Below, piece after piece: positions 8,847 through 16,490 of a stretch of DNA of 64,000 nucleotides (position 1 is the first letter of the stretch; every line of letters begins with the position of its first letter). The notes under the pieces were generated by a model. That model ran no database searches and was not told the DNA's origin. It was given only the letters and a program-made list of their open reading frames with translations. Made by a program: the position numbers and the translations under genes. Origin of the DNA: Phycisphaerales bacterium (GTDB lineage: Bacteria; Planctomycetota; Phycisphaerae; Phycisphaerales; UBA1924); the NCBI GenBank assembly GCA_016742075.1, contig JACVCL010000002.1, positions 91,400-155,399 of the forward strand, given 5' to 3'.

Positions 8847-8852
8847 AGTGTA
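8847..8852 (-). promoter_or_regulatory. -10-like TACACT directly upstream of xseB
   Basis: TACACT on the minus strand, six bases before the GTG of xseB, in the 38-base gap after xseA. The spacing copies that of recG and suggests a leaderless start for xseB in addition to read-through from xseA. No -35 match is visible. Confidence 0.4.
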
Positions 8853-8878
8853 CGGGCGATGCCCTCTGGCCGCGGGCT

Positions 8879-10333
8879 CTAGAAGAGGTCCATCTGCCGT
8901 GGATCGGCCGGCTTGGCGCGGCCGCGGGCGAGCGGGCGGCGGGGGGGCAGGGGCACCGGGTCGGAGGCGGCGGGTGTGGTGCCCGGTCGGCCGCCCTGCA
9001 CCACCGAGGCGATGGTTCCGTCGGCCACGCGCGTGGCGAGCTCGACTCCCGGCCTGGCATCGGTGATCGAGCGGATGATGCGTCCGTCGGGGGTCATCGT
9101 GACGGAGTAGCCCCGCCCGAGCACGCGAAGCGGCCCCACCGCGGCGAGTTCGCGTGCCGCGGCCGATACGCGGTCCCGCCGGCGCTCCAGGGCCTGGAGC
9201 ATCGCCCGATGCAGGCGATCGCCGGCCTCGCGGACCGCCGCACGGCGGGCGGTGTACACGGCCTCGGGGCGATGCCGCGCCAGACGGGCCCCGGTCTTGG
9301 CGAGAATCAGAGATTCGCGGGTCAGACGTTGCCGGATGGTCCGGATCAGGACGTCCCGCAGCCTGACGAGGCGGTCGCGGGCCCGACCGGCCGATCGCAC
9401 CAGCGACTGCGAGAGCCGTGCCCCGAGCTGCTCGACCTGCTCGGCGAGGGCAGCGCGATCGGGGGTCAGCCGCATCGCCGCCTGGGTAGGCGTGGCGGCC
9501 CGTTCGTCGGCCACGAGCTCGGCGATCGTGACGTCGGTCTCGTGGCCGATGGCGGCCACGATCGGGACAGGGCATCGGCGGACGGCATCGGCGACGGCCC
9601 GCTCGTTGAACGCCCAGAGGTCTTCGATCGATCCGCCACCCCGCGTGAGGATGATCGCGTCGATGCGCATCGCTCGGTGGTGCTCGCCGAGCCAGTCCAG
9701 GGCCCGGGCGATGTCGGCGGCGGCCCCCTCGCCCTGCACGCGTACGTCGAGCAGGGCGGCGTCGACGGCCGGGCACCGTCGCTTCATGGTGTCGAGCACA
9801 TCGTGGAGCGCCGCGCCGGTCTTGGAGGTGACGACGGCCACACGGCGGGGGAACGCCGGCAGGGGCTTCTTGGCCTGAGGATCGAAGTATCCGAGTGCCT
9901 TGAGTTCCTCGAAGAGGGCCCGGAACCGGCGTTCGAGGTCGCCCATGCCGAGCGGCTCCATGCGCTCGACGTACAGCTGCGTCCGACCCTGCTTGGCGTA
10001 GAACTCGACGCGGCCCCAGGCGACCACCTTGTCGCCGTCGCGCGGCCGGCCCGAGGGGAACAGCGCGGCCGCCTTTCGCAGGGCCGTCTGGAACATGACC
10101 GCCCCGGCGACAGCACCTTCGTCTTTCAGATTGAAATACCAGTGGGTCCGGTCGGTGAAGTTCGAGATTTCGCCCACCACGGCGACCGTGCCCGGCAGCC
10201 CGCGGGAGAGCGCGCCGCCGATCATCTCGGCAAGCTTCGAGACCGTCACCGCCCCGGGTGGTGGCGACCCGGCGGACGCGGTGGTCGCCGACGGGGGGCC
10301 GGCGGCTCGGGATGGGTCGAAGGGCAGGCGCAT
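8879..10333 (-). CDS. xseA: Exodeoxyribonuclease VII large subunit
   Basis: Catalytic subunit of exonuclease VII. The 484 residues contain an N-terminal OB-fold (about 28-130: VSKLAEMIGGAL, VVGEISNFT, HWYFNLKDEGA, VVAWGRVEFY) and the catalytic core with RVAVVTSKTGAALHD, LTRGGGSIEDLWAFNE, AIGHETDVTIAELVADERA and TPTQAA. A helical C-terminal region (about 290-400) should bind several XseB copies; the disordered tail ends in a short QMDLF peptide. The first 25 residues are Pro/Ala-rich and the true start could be slightly internal. It sits 55 bases after the aminotransferase gene and upstream of xseB. Confidence 0.96.
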   Translation of the reverse strand: MRLPFDPSRAAGPPSATTASAGSPPPGAVTVSKLAEMIGGALSRGLPGTVAVVGEISNFTDRTHWYFNLKDEGAVAGAVMFQTALRKAAALFPSGRPRDGDKVVAWGRVEFYAKQGRTQLYVERMEPLGMGDLERRFRALFEELKALGYFDPQAKKPLPAFPRRVAVVTSKTGAALHDVLDTMKRRCPAVDAALLDVRVQGEGAAADIARALDWLGEHHRAMRIDAIILTRGGGSIEDLWAFNERAVADAVRRCPVPIVAAIGHETDVTIAELVADERAATPTQAAMRLTPDRAALAEQVEQLGARLSQSLVRSAGRARDRLVRLRDVLIRTIRQRLTRESLILAKTGARLARHRPEAVYTARRAAVREAGDRLHRAMLQALERRRDRVSAAARELAAVGPLRVLGRGYSVTMTPDGRIIRSITDARPGVELATRVADGTIASVVQGGRPGTTPAASDPVPLPPRRPLARGRAKPADPRQMDLF

Positions 10334-10388
10334 GGGCGGCGGGCGTCGGCACCTCCTGCGCGGTGAGGCTCGCAGACCGGCGGCGAGA

Positions 10389-11606
10389 TCAGGCCCGGAG
10401 CGCGTCGGCCACCTTGGCCAGAGCGTCGCCGATCTGGCCGATCTGGGCGTCGGTCAGGGCCTGGTGCACCGGGATGCAGAACAGCTCGCGCGAGAGGCGG
10501 TCGGCCACCGCGCAGTGGCGGACGCCCGGCTTGTCGAACACCGGCTGGCGCGTGAGCGACCGGGGATAGTGAATGGCGGTGCCGACGCCCTCGGCGTTCA
10601 GCGCTTTGCAGAACGAGTCGCGGACGCCGAGCCCGTTCTCGACGGAACGGAAGCGGGGCTCGTCGAGACGGACGGGGTAAAGGTGGTAGACGTGCTCACC
10701 GCCGGGGGTGGGCGTCGGCGGGGTGAGGCCCGGGATCTGGGCGATGAGCCGGTCGAGCTTCGCGGCGTTGGCCCGGCGACGCTGGGTGAGGTCGGCCAGA
10801 CGCTTCATCTGGCTCACGCCGATGGCGGCCTCGAGATCGGTCATCCGGTAGTTGTAGCCGATCATCGTGTGCGTGTACTTCTGCGGCTCGCCGTGCGAGC
10901 GGAGCAGACGGAGCTTGGCGGCCAGTTCGTCGTCGTTGGTGGTAACCATGCCGCCCTCGCCGGTGGTCAGGTTCTTGGTGGCGTAGAACGAGTAGGTGAC
11001 GGCGTCGCCGTAGGCGCCGATGCCGCGGCCCTTGTAGGTGGCCAGGTGCGACTGCGCGGCGTCGTAGATCACGCTCAGGCCGTGCTTGGCCGCCAGGCCC
11101 TCGACCCCGTCGATATCGACGGGATTGCCGTAGATGTGCGTCGCCGCGATGGCCGCGGTACGCGGCGTGACCTTCGAGGCGGCGTCGGCCACGTCGATGC
11201 CGTAGGTGATGGGGTCGGCGTCGCAGAAGACCGGGATCCCGCCGCGGGCCACGATCATCGAGGCGGTCGCGAAGTACGACCACGCCGGGACCAGCACCTC
11301 GTCGCCGGGGTCGAACAGCGGCTCGTAGGCGAGCTGGAGGGCGCAGGTGCCGTTGGCGCAGGCCACGGCGTGCTTGCAGCCCGAGGCCTTCACGAAAGCC
11401 TCCTCGAGCGCCAGCACGTTTTTGCCCTGAGCGAGCATGCCCGACTTGAGCACCACGAGAGCGGCGTCGATGTCGGACTCGGTGATCTCGACCTTGACCA
11501 CGCCGATGGCCGGCGAGGCGACGGGCGCGCCGCCCTGCAGAGCCAGCGGGCCCGAGGTGCGGGCGGGGACGGCGACGGTCACCGGGGCGGTTCCGACTTT
11601 GCTCAT
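10389..11606 (-). CDS. DegT/DnrJ/EryC1/StrS-family PLP aminotransferase
   Basis: PLP-dependent sugar aminotransferase family, which usually transaminates nucleotide-linked keto-sugars for surface polysaccharides. The 405 residues have the family fold: ACANGTCALQLAY, FDPGDEVLVPAWSYFATA, YDAAQSHLATYKG, and the Schiff-base lysine in FYATKNLTTGEGG (about Lys211), then RSHGEPQKY and YNYRMTDLEAAIG. ATG 11606 was preferred over an upstream in-frame start at 11663 because AGGA lies eight bases before it. No other sugar-nucleotide genes are adjacent, so the substrate cannot be named. It may be first in a transcript with xseA-xseB. Confidence 0.92.
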   Translation of the reverse strand: MSKVGTAPVTVAVPARTSGPLALQGGAPVASPAIGVVKVEITESDIDAALVVLKSGMLAQGKNVLALEEAFVKASGCKHAVACANGTCALQLAYEPLFDPGDEVLVPAWSYFATASMIVARGGIPVFCDADPITYGIDVADAASKVTPRTAAIAATHIYGNPVDIDGVEGLAAKHGLSVIYDAAQSHLATYKGRGIGAYGDAVTYSFYATKNLTTGEGGMVTTNDDELAAKLRLLRSHGEPQKYTHTMIGYNYRMTDLEAAIGVSQMKRLADLTQRRRANAAKLDRLIAQIPGLTPPTPTPGGEHVYHLYPVRLDEPRFRSVENGLGVRDSFCKALNAEGVGTAIHYPRSLTRQPVFDKPGVRHCAVADRLSRELFCIPVHQALTDAQIGQIGDALAKVADALRA

Positions 11607-11941
11607 GTGGGCGGTCCTGAGAGAAGGCAACTCGGCACGGAGGCCGAACAGACGGTGGGACAATCCGGCGGAATCTCGCCGATCCTTCGGCGAACGAGCC
11701 CGAACGCCGAACCGGGGTTGCTGCGGGTCCGGCGGGATTGGGAGTCCAGCATAGGCGGCGACGGCGCGGCCCGCCCCCTTCCGCCAAGCGGACGTGGGGC
11801 ACCCACGCCGGCCCTGCCGGCGGTCGGTCGGCGGGTCGTGGGGGTTGCCCAGCTTCCCCGGACGCGTTCATCCGGGCCGGATCTTGGGGTTCTCGGGCAA
11901 GTCCCCGGAAGTCGGGCGGCGGCCGGGTCGATACCAGCGGC
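11607..11941. other. Intergenic region between divergent genes
   Basis: 335 bases between the aminotransferase start and a small plus-strand gene. A TATGCT -10-like hexamer faces the aminotransferase (11748-11753), but without a clear -35. I see no RNA gene, repeat or convincing coding frame here. Confidence 0.4.
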
Positions 11942-12205
11942 ATGAGCACCGACGGCCACATCACCTGGGACTGGGACTGCCTCGCCCCCACCGCCGACGA
12001 TCTTCACGACTCGCGGCTGCGCGACCTGGCCGGGCTCGACGGCTCGGCCTGGCCGCCGGCCCTGCCCCGCGAGGACGTTGGGGTGGTTCGGGCGTCGGTG
12101 CCGGTCGAGCCGGCCGACGCCGAGGGGCTCCGTCAGAGCCTCGATCAGCCCCGGCGCCGGTTCGCCGCCCACCCGACGATGGCCGGGCTGCCGCAGGCGG
12201 CCTGA
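11942..12205 (+). CDS. Hypothetical small acidic protein
   Basis: 87 residues, start ATG 11942. The family is not recognised. The N-terminus is rich in Asp and Trp (HITWDWDCL), the rest is Pro/Ala/Asp-rich, with no membrane segment. Third codon positions are almost all G or C, like neighbouring genes, which supports coding; the upstream GCGG is a weak ribosome binding site. It is convergent with the YmdB-like gene and ends three bases before that gene's stop. It could still be a chance frame in GC-rich DNA. Confidence 0.5.
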   Translation: MSTDGHITWDWDCLAPTADDLHDSRLRDLAGLDGSAWPPALPREDVGVVRASVPVEPADAEGLRQSLDQPRRRFAAHPTMAGLPQAA

Positions 12206-12208
12206 GCG

Positions 12209-13033
12209 TCAGAGGACCAGCGGCGCAATGCCGATGCAGCGACGCTCGGCGGCGTCGATGCGGATCATCGCCCCGCACGCGGCGGGTTGCTGGGCCGTCG
12301 GCTCGAGCTGGCCCCCCTCGCGGTCGCGGAGGCGCGCGATGCTCGCGGCGGGGTCGAAGCCGATGACTCCTCCCTGCCCACCGGTGCAACCCAGGTCGGT
12401 CATGTAGCCGACGCGTTGGGCGATCAGCCTCGCGTCATTGGTCTGGACGTGGGTGTGCGACCCCACCACCGCCACCACCGACGGGTGCCGCTCGGCGAGA
12501 TGCCAGGCGATGGCACCCTTCTCGGCGGTGGCCTCGGCGTGCACCTCGACGATCGCCACGGCCCCGGGGTGCTCTTCCTCGAGCCGCGAGAGGTGCTCGT
12601 CGAGCGTGGCGAACGGGTCGGGGGGCGTGAGCGGCATGAAGACGCGGCCGAGCACGGTGAGAACGAACACCTCGGCACTTTCGCCGCGCGGCGGAGCGGG
12701 CAGCCGGATGCGGGCCTTGGCCTCTTCGAATCCGGGGAAGTTGATCGGCCGGCACAGCGGCTCGGAGGCGCGCTTCATGATTGGGATCACCCGCTGGTCG
12801 TCGGCGGCGTGGTCGCCGGTGGTAACGGCGTCGGCGCCGGCCTCCCGCAGCGCGGCGTAGCCCTCGGGGTGAAGGCCCCGCCCGTGACGGGTGTTCTCAC
12901 CGTTGACGAGCACCGCCGAGACGCCCATGTGCTGCCGGGCGTGGGCCGCTGCGCGGGCGAAGGCGTCGCGCCCGGGGCGGCCGACGACGTCGCCGAAGAA
13001 CGCGACGCGGTACTCGCCCTGGGTGTGGCTCAC
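12209..13033 (-). CDS. YmdB-like metallophosphoesterase (TIGR00282 family)
   Basis: Member of the YmdB family, dimetal phosphodiesterases; Bacillus YmdB acts on 2',3'-cAMP. 274 residues when started at GTG 13033. Family motifs in order: [71 protein letters not shown] and [17 protein letters not shown]. The position that is Asn in the usual GNH motif appears as Asp (GDH), which may change metal preference. The GTG overlaps the upstream ATPase stop by four bases (GTGA), so it is translationally coupled to the sugar transporter. A longer in-frame extension to 13186 overlaps that gene and is rejected. Confidence 0.88.
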   Translation of the reverse strand: MSHTQGEYRVAFFGDVVGRPGRDAFARAAAHARQHMGVSAVLVNGENTRHGRGLHPEGYAALREAGADAVTTGDHAADDQRVIPIMKRASEPLCRPINFPGFEEAKARIRLPAPPRGESAEVFVLTVLGRVFMPLTPPDPFATLDEHLSRLEEEHPGAVAIVEVHAEATAEKGAIAWHLAERHPSVVAVVGSHTHVQTNDARLIAQRVGYMTDLGCTGGQGGVIGFDPAASIARLRDREGGQLEPTAQQPAACGAMIRIDAAERRCIGIAPLVL

Positions 13034-14169
13034 GCCGGGGGCCTGAGGATGTTCGGCCCGAACTCGCCGGGCTCGAACACGTGCACGTGCTCGGGGTCGA
13101 GGAAGAACTCGATGGTCTGCCCGGCCGGGAAGTTGTCGCGGGCGTCGATCCGGGCGATCAGACGCTGGCCCGCGGGGGTCTGGCACGAGACGTCGATCTT
13201 GTCGCCCAGGGGCTCGACGACCGTGGTGGCCAGGCGCAGGGCATTGCCGCCGCCGGGCGGGGCGAACTTGCCCGCGGCGTGCTCGCTCATGGCGTTCGGG
13301 CGGAATCCCAGCACCAGCGGCCGGCCCTCGTGCCGGGCCAGATCGGCCGCGACGCCGGGCTGATCGGCCGGGAGCGCCAGGCGGAGCCAGTCGCCGCCGA
13401 CGAACACCGGGCGCTGGCCCTCGCGGGCGATGGTGCCCTCGACGAAGTTCATGGGCGGCGAGCCGAGGAACGCGGCAACGAAGCGGTTCACCGGGCGGCG
13501 GTAGACGTTCAGCGGCGTGTCGACCTGCTGGATGCGGCCGTTGCTCATGACCACGATGCGGTCGCCGAGCGTCATCGCCTCTTCCTGATCGTGCGTGACG
13601 TAGATCGTGGTGGTGCGCAGCCGCTGGTGCAGGTTCTTCAGCTCGGTGCGGGTGACGACTCGCAGCTTGGCGTCGAGGTTGCTCAGCGGCTCGTCGAAGA
13701 GGAACACCTGGGGCTCGCGGACGATGGCCCGGCCCAGGGCCACGCGCTGACGCTGGCCGCCGGAGAGGGCCTTGGGCTTGCGCTCGAGAAGCTGCTCGAT
13801 GCCCAGCAGGCGGGCCGCCTCGCCCACGCGCCTGCGGATCTCCTCCTTGGGCATCTTGCGGAGCATGAGCCCGAAGGCCAGGTTCTTGAAGACGGTCATG
13901 TGCGGGTAGAGGGCGTAATTCTGGAACACCATCGCGATGTCCCGGTCTTTGGGGTGCACGTGGTTGACCACGCGGCCGCCGATGTCGACCGTGCCCTCGG
14001 TGATGTCCTCGAGGCCCGCGATCATCCGCAGGGTCGTCGACTTCCCGCAGCCCGAGGGGCCAACGAAGACCACGAACTCGCCGTCGCGGATGTCGAGGTT
14101 GAAGCCCTCGACCGCGCGCACCTTCCGGTCGTAAACCTTGCCGACGTTCCTGAGCACCACCTGAGCCAT
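13030..14169 (-). CDS. ugpC: ABC transporter ATPase, UgpC/MsmX/MalK type
   Basis: Nucleotide-binding subunit of a carbohydrate importer in the inner membrane. 379 residues: Walker [10 protein letters not shown] (about 37-45), Q-loop [11 protein letters not shown], signature [14 protein letters not shown] (about 135-148), Walker [17 protein letters not shown] and switch His in [12 protein letters not shown]-terminal TOBE/MalK-type domain (about 235-379) begins after [12 protein letters not shown]. It is the fourth gene of the operon, 24 bases after the second permease. Substrate is not determined; UgpC/MalK-type ATPases often serve several sugars. Confidence 0.93.
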   Translation of the reverse strand: MAQVVLRNVGKVYDRKVRAVEGFNLDIRDGEFVVFVGPSGCGKSTTLRMIAGLEDITEGTVDIGGRVVNHVHPKDRDIAMVFQNYALYPHMTVFKNLAFGLMLRKMPKEEIRRRVGEAARLLGIEQLLERKPKALSGGQRQRVALGRAIVREPQVFLFDEPLSNLDAKLRVVTRTELKNLHQRLRTTTIYVTHDQEEAMTLGDRIVVMSNGRIQQVDTPLNVYRRPVNRFVAAFLGSPPMNFVEGTIAREGQRPVFVGGDWLRLALPADQPGVAADLARHEGRPLVLGFRPNAMSEHAAGKFAPPGGGNALRLATTVVEPLGDKIDVSCQTPAGQRLIARIDARDNFPAGQTIEFFLDPEHVHVFEPGEFGPNILRPPA

Positions 14170-14193
14170 CGCACCTCCAGCCCCCCGCTCCCC

Positions 14194-15066
14194 TCAGCCC
14201 TTGACCGCCCCGAGCTGGATCCCCTTCACCAGATAGCGGTTCAGCAGCAGGAAGATCACCACCGGCGGGACCATCGCCATGAGGCTCGCGGCCATGATCA
14301 GCGGCGTCTCACGCCCGTAGCTGCTGTCGAAGACCAGGAGGCCCAGAGGCAGGGTCCGCAGGTTCACGTCTTTCACCAGGATCAGCGGCCAGAAGAACGA
14401 GTTGTAGTTGCCCAGGAAGCAGAAGATCGCCAGCACGATCACGCCCGGGCGGGCGAGCGGCAGGACGACCTCGGTGAAGATCCGCCAGTGGCCGGCGCCG
14501 TCGATGGCCGCGGCCTCATCGAGGCTTGTGGGGATCGTGAGCATGAACTGCCGCAGCATGAAGGTGCCGAAGGCGCTGAAGGCGCCCGGGATGATGAGCC
14601 CCCAGTAGCTGTTGAACATCCCCAGCCCAAGAACGACCGCGAAGTTCGGCACCATGAGCACCACGCCGGGGATCATCAGCGTGCCCAGGTAGAGCAGGAA
14701 CACCTTCTCGCGCCCCGGCCACTGCACGCGGCTGAAGGCGTACGCGGCCATCGCGCAGGTGATGACCTGCAGGATCGTGACCCAGCCGGCCACGAAGAAG
14801 CTGTTGAAGAAGTACTTGGCGAACGGCACCCGCTCGAACACCAGCCCGTAGTTCGACGGGAGCAGCGTGGGCGGGAACCCGGTCTGCGTGAGCAGGTCGA
14901 CGTCGGTGAGCGTCGCCAGCGACATGAGGATCTGCCACACGAACGGCACCGCCGCGGTCACGCCGAACAGCGTGAGCCCGGCGAAGACGGCGACGCGGGA
15001 GATCGGCAGCCCTGCGCGGCCTTCGCCGACGATCGTGGTGCGGGGTTGTGCGGGCTGTTCCGGCAT
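14194..15066 (-). CDS. Carbohydrate ABC transporter permease (MalG-type)
   Basis: 290-residue inner-membrane permease of normal family length with six expected membrane helices. The cytoplasmic EAA loop that contacts the ATPase is EAAAIDGAGHWRIFTEVVLPL (two thirds into the protein), and the C-terminus ends in YLVKGIQLGAVKG as in MalG-like proteins. ATG 15066 begins a Pro/Gln-rich cytoplasmic head followed by the first helix; longer in-frame extensions overlap the other permease and are rejected. It starts 29 bases after the first permease stop. Confidence 0.92.
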   Translation of the reverse strand: MPEQPAQPRTTIVGEGRAGLPISRVAVFAGLTLFGVTAAVPFVWQILMSLATLTDVDLLTQTGFPPTLLPSNYGLVFERVPFAKYFFNSFFVAGWVTILQVITCAMAAYAFSRVQWPGREKVFLLYLGTLMIPGVVLMVPNFAVVLGLGMFNSYWGLIIPGAFSAFGTFMLRQFMLTIPTSLDEAAAIDGAGHWRIFTEVVLPLARPGVIVLAIFCFLGNYNSFFWPLILVKDVNLRTLPLGLLVFDSSYGRETPLIMAASLMAMVPPVVIFLLLNRYLVKGIQLGAVKG

Positions 15067-15095
15067 GGTGTGGGGCGGCGGGCGGGGACGGGGGT

Positions 15096-16490
15096 TCAGT
15101 CGTTGGTCATCTGCGACCCGAGGCGGAAATTCACGATCGTCATGGCGAAGATCATCGCGAACATGACCCAGGCGATGGCGGAGGCGAGGCCGAGCTCGAA
15201 GGTGCCCTTGAAGGCGCGCTCGTAGAGGTAGAACGCCAGCACGCGCGTCTCGGCCGCGCCGCCGGTCATCACCATCGCCTGCTCGAAGCCGCCCTGGAGG
15301 CCGCCGATCGTCGACATGATGACGATGAAGAAGGTGGTCGGCGCCAGCTGCGGCCAGGTCACGTGCTTGAAACGCTGCCAGCCCGAGGCGCCGTCGATGC
15401 TGGCGGCCTCGTACAGCTCGGGCGGCACGTTGGAGAGCCCGGCGAGGTACAGCAGCATGTTCCCGCCGCCGACGCCGCACCAGACGCCCATGACGATGAG
15501 CGCGGGCTTGGCGTAGGTGGGGTCGATGAGCCAGTCCGGCGGCTTCAGGCCGTCGGCCGCCCAGCCGTGGACGCGCCAGAGGACGATCGCCACGCCCCAG
15601 CCGGCCGCGAGCAGCGTCGCCGCCCAGGCCACGCGGCCGAACAGCGCCGCGGCCCCGGCCACGCCCGAGCCGAGGTTCCGCACGCCGTTCACGACCGTCA
15701 GACCGGCCAGCATCGCCACGAGCCCGAACACGCCGGCCGCCCCGGCCTTCCACACCCACTCGGGCGTCTGCTTGGTGGCGTGGGTGATCCAGTTCAGCAG
15801 GGGCTCGAGGCCGGCGTTGATCAGACCGCCGCGCGGGCGGTAGAGCGTCTTCCAGAGCAGGAACATCGCGACGCCCGCGAGCAGGCTGGGCAGATAGAAC
15901 AGCGTGCGGAAGAACGCTGAGCCGAAGGCCATCCCCCCCGCCACCACCGCCCCGAGCACGGCCATGGCCAGCACCGCGGCGTTCGACCGCGCGCGGTCGA
16001 CCTGGAACACGGTGAGATCGGTCAGCCCGATCTCTCCGGACTTCACCGCGGTGAGCTCGGTCGGGGCCGGGCCGGGGGTGGTGAGCATCCAGACGCCGAA
16101 GCACGAGATGGCGGTGACGGCCAGGGCCACGCCGACCCCCCAGGCCTTGGAGCCGCGACCCGCCGGGCTGCTCTTGGCGTTGAGCAGCAGCGCGAGGCCC
16201 AGGCTGCCCGCGATGCCGATCGGGATACCGATCATCAGGTACACGGTGTTGCCGAAGTAGTTCCAGAAGAAGCCCGACTCATCGCCCCAGAGCAGACGGG
16301 CGTAGTTCTCGATGCCCACGAACCGCACCGGCGTGCTCGAGAATGAGTTGTGCTTGGTCAGGGCCCAGTCGGTGAAGCTCATCGCCAGCGAGAAAAGCAC
16401 CGGCCCGGCCGTGAACACCAGGAAGCCGAGCAGGTTCGGCAGGAGGAACGCCAAGGCGATGAGCAGACGTTTGCGTGCAGAGCCGATCAA
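15096..16490 (-). CDS. Enlarged carbohydrate ABC transporter permease (MalF-type)
   Basis: 464 residues, against about 290-320 for typical sugar permeases of this class. The standard core is present: helix 1 (FLLPNLLGFLVFTAGPVLF), NTVYLMIGIPIG, FFRTLFYLPSLLAGVAMFLLW, ALIVMGVWCGVGGGNMLLYL, and the EAA loop EAASIDGASGWQRFKHVTWP. Two extra segments of about 85 residues each are inserted, one after the LALLLNAK helix (about 105-190) and one in the following periplasmic loop (about 230-315). Each contains two hydrophobic stretches, so topology after each insert is preserved. Its ATG overlaps the binding-protein stop (ATGA). Confidence 0.88.
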   Translation of the reverse strand: MIGSARKRLLIALAFLLPNLLGFLVFTAGPVLFSLAMSFTDWALTKHNSFSSTPVRFVGIENYARLLWGDESGFFWNYFGNTVYLMIGIPIGIAGSLGLALLLNAKSSPAGRGSKAWGVGVALAVTAISCFGVWMLTTPGPAPTELTAVKSGEIGLTDLTVFQVDRARSNAAVLAMAVLGAVVAGGMAFGSAFFRTLFYLPSLLAGVAMFLLWKTLYRPRGGLINAGLEPLLNWITHATKQTPEWVWKAGAAGVFGLVAMLAGLTVVNGVRNLGSGVAGAAALFGRVAWAATLLAAGWGVAIVLWRVHGWAADGLKPPDWLIDPTYAKPALIVMGVWCGVGGGNMLLYLAGLSNVPPELYEAASIDGASGWQRFKHVTWPQLAPTTFFIVIMSTIGGLQGGFEQAMVMTGGAAETRVLAFYLYERAFKGTFELGLASAIAWVMFAMIFAMTIVNFRLGSQMTND

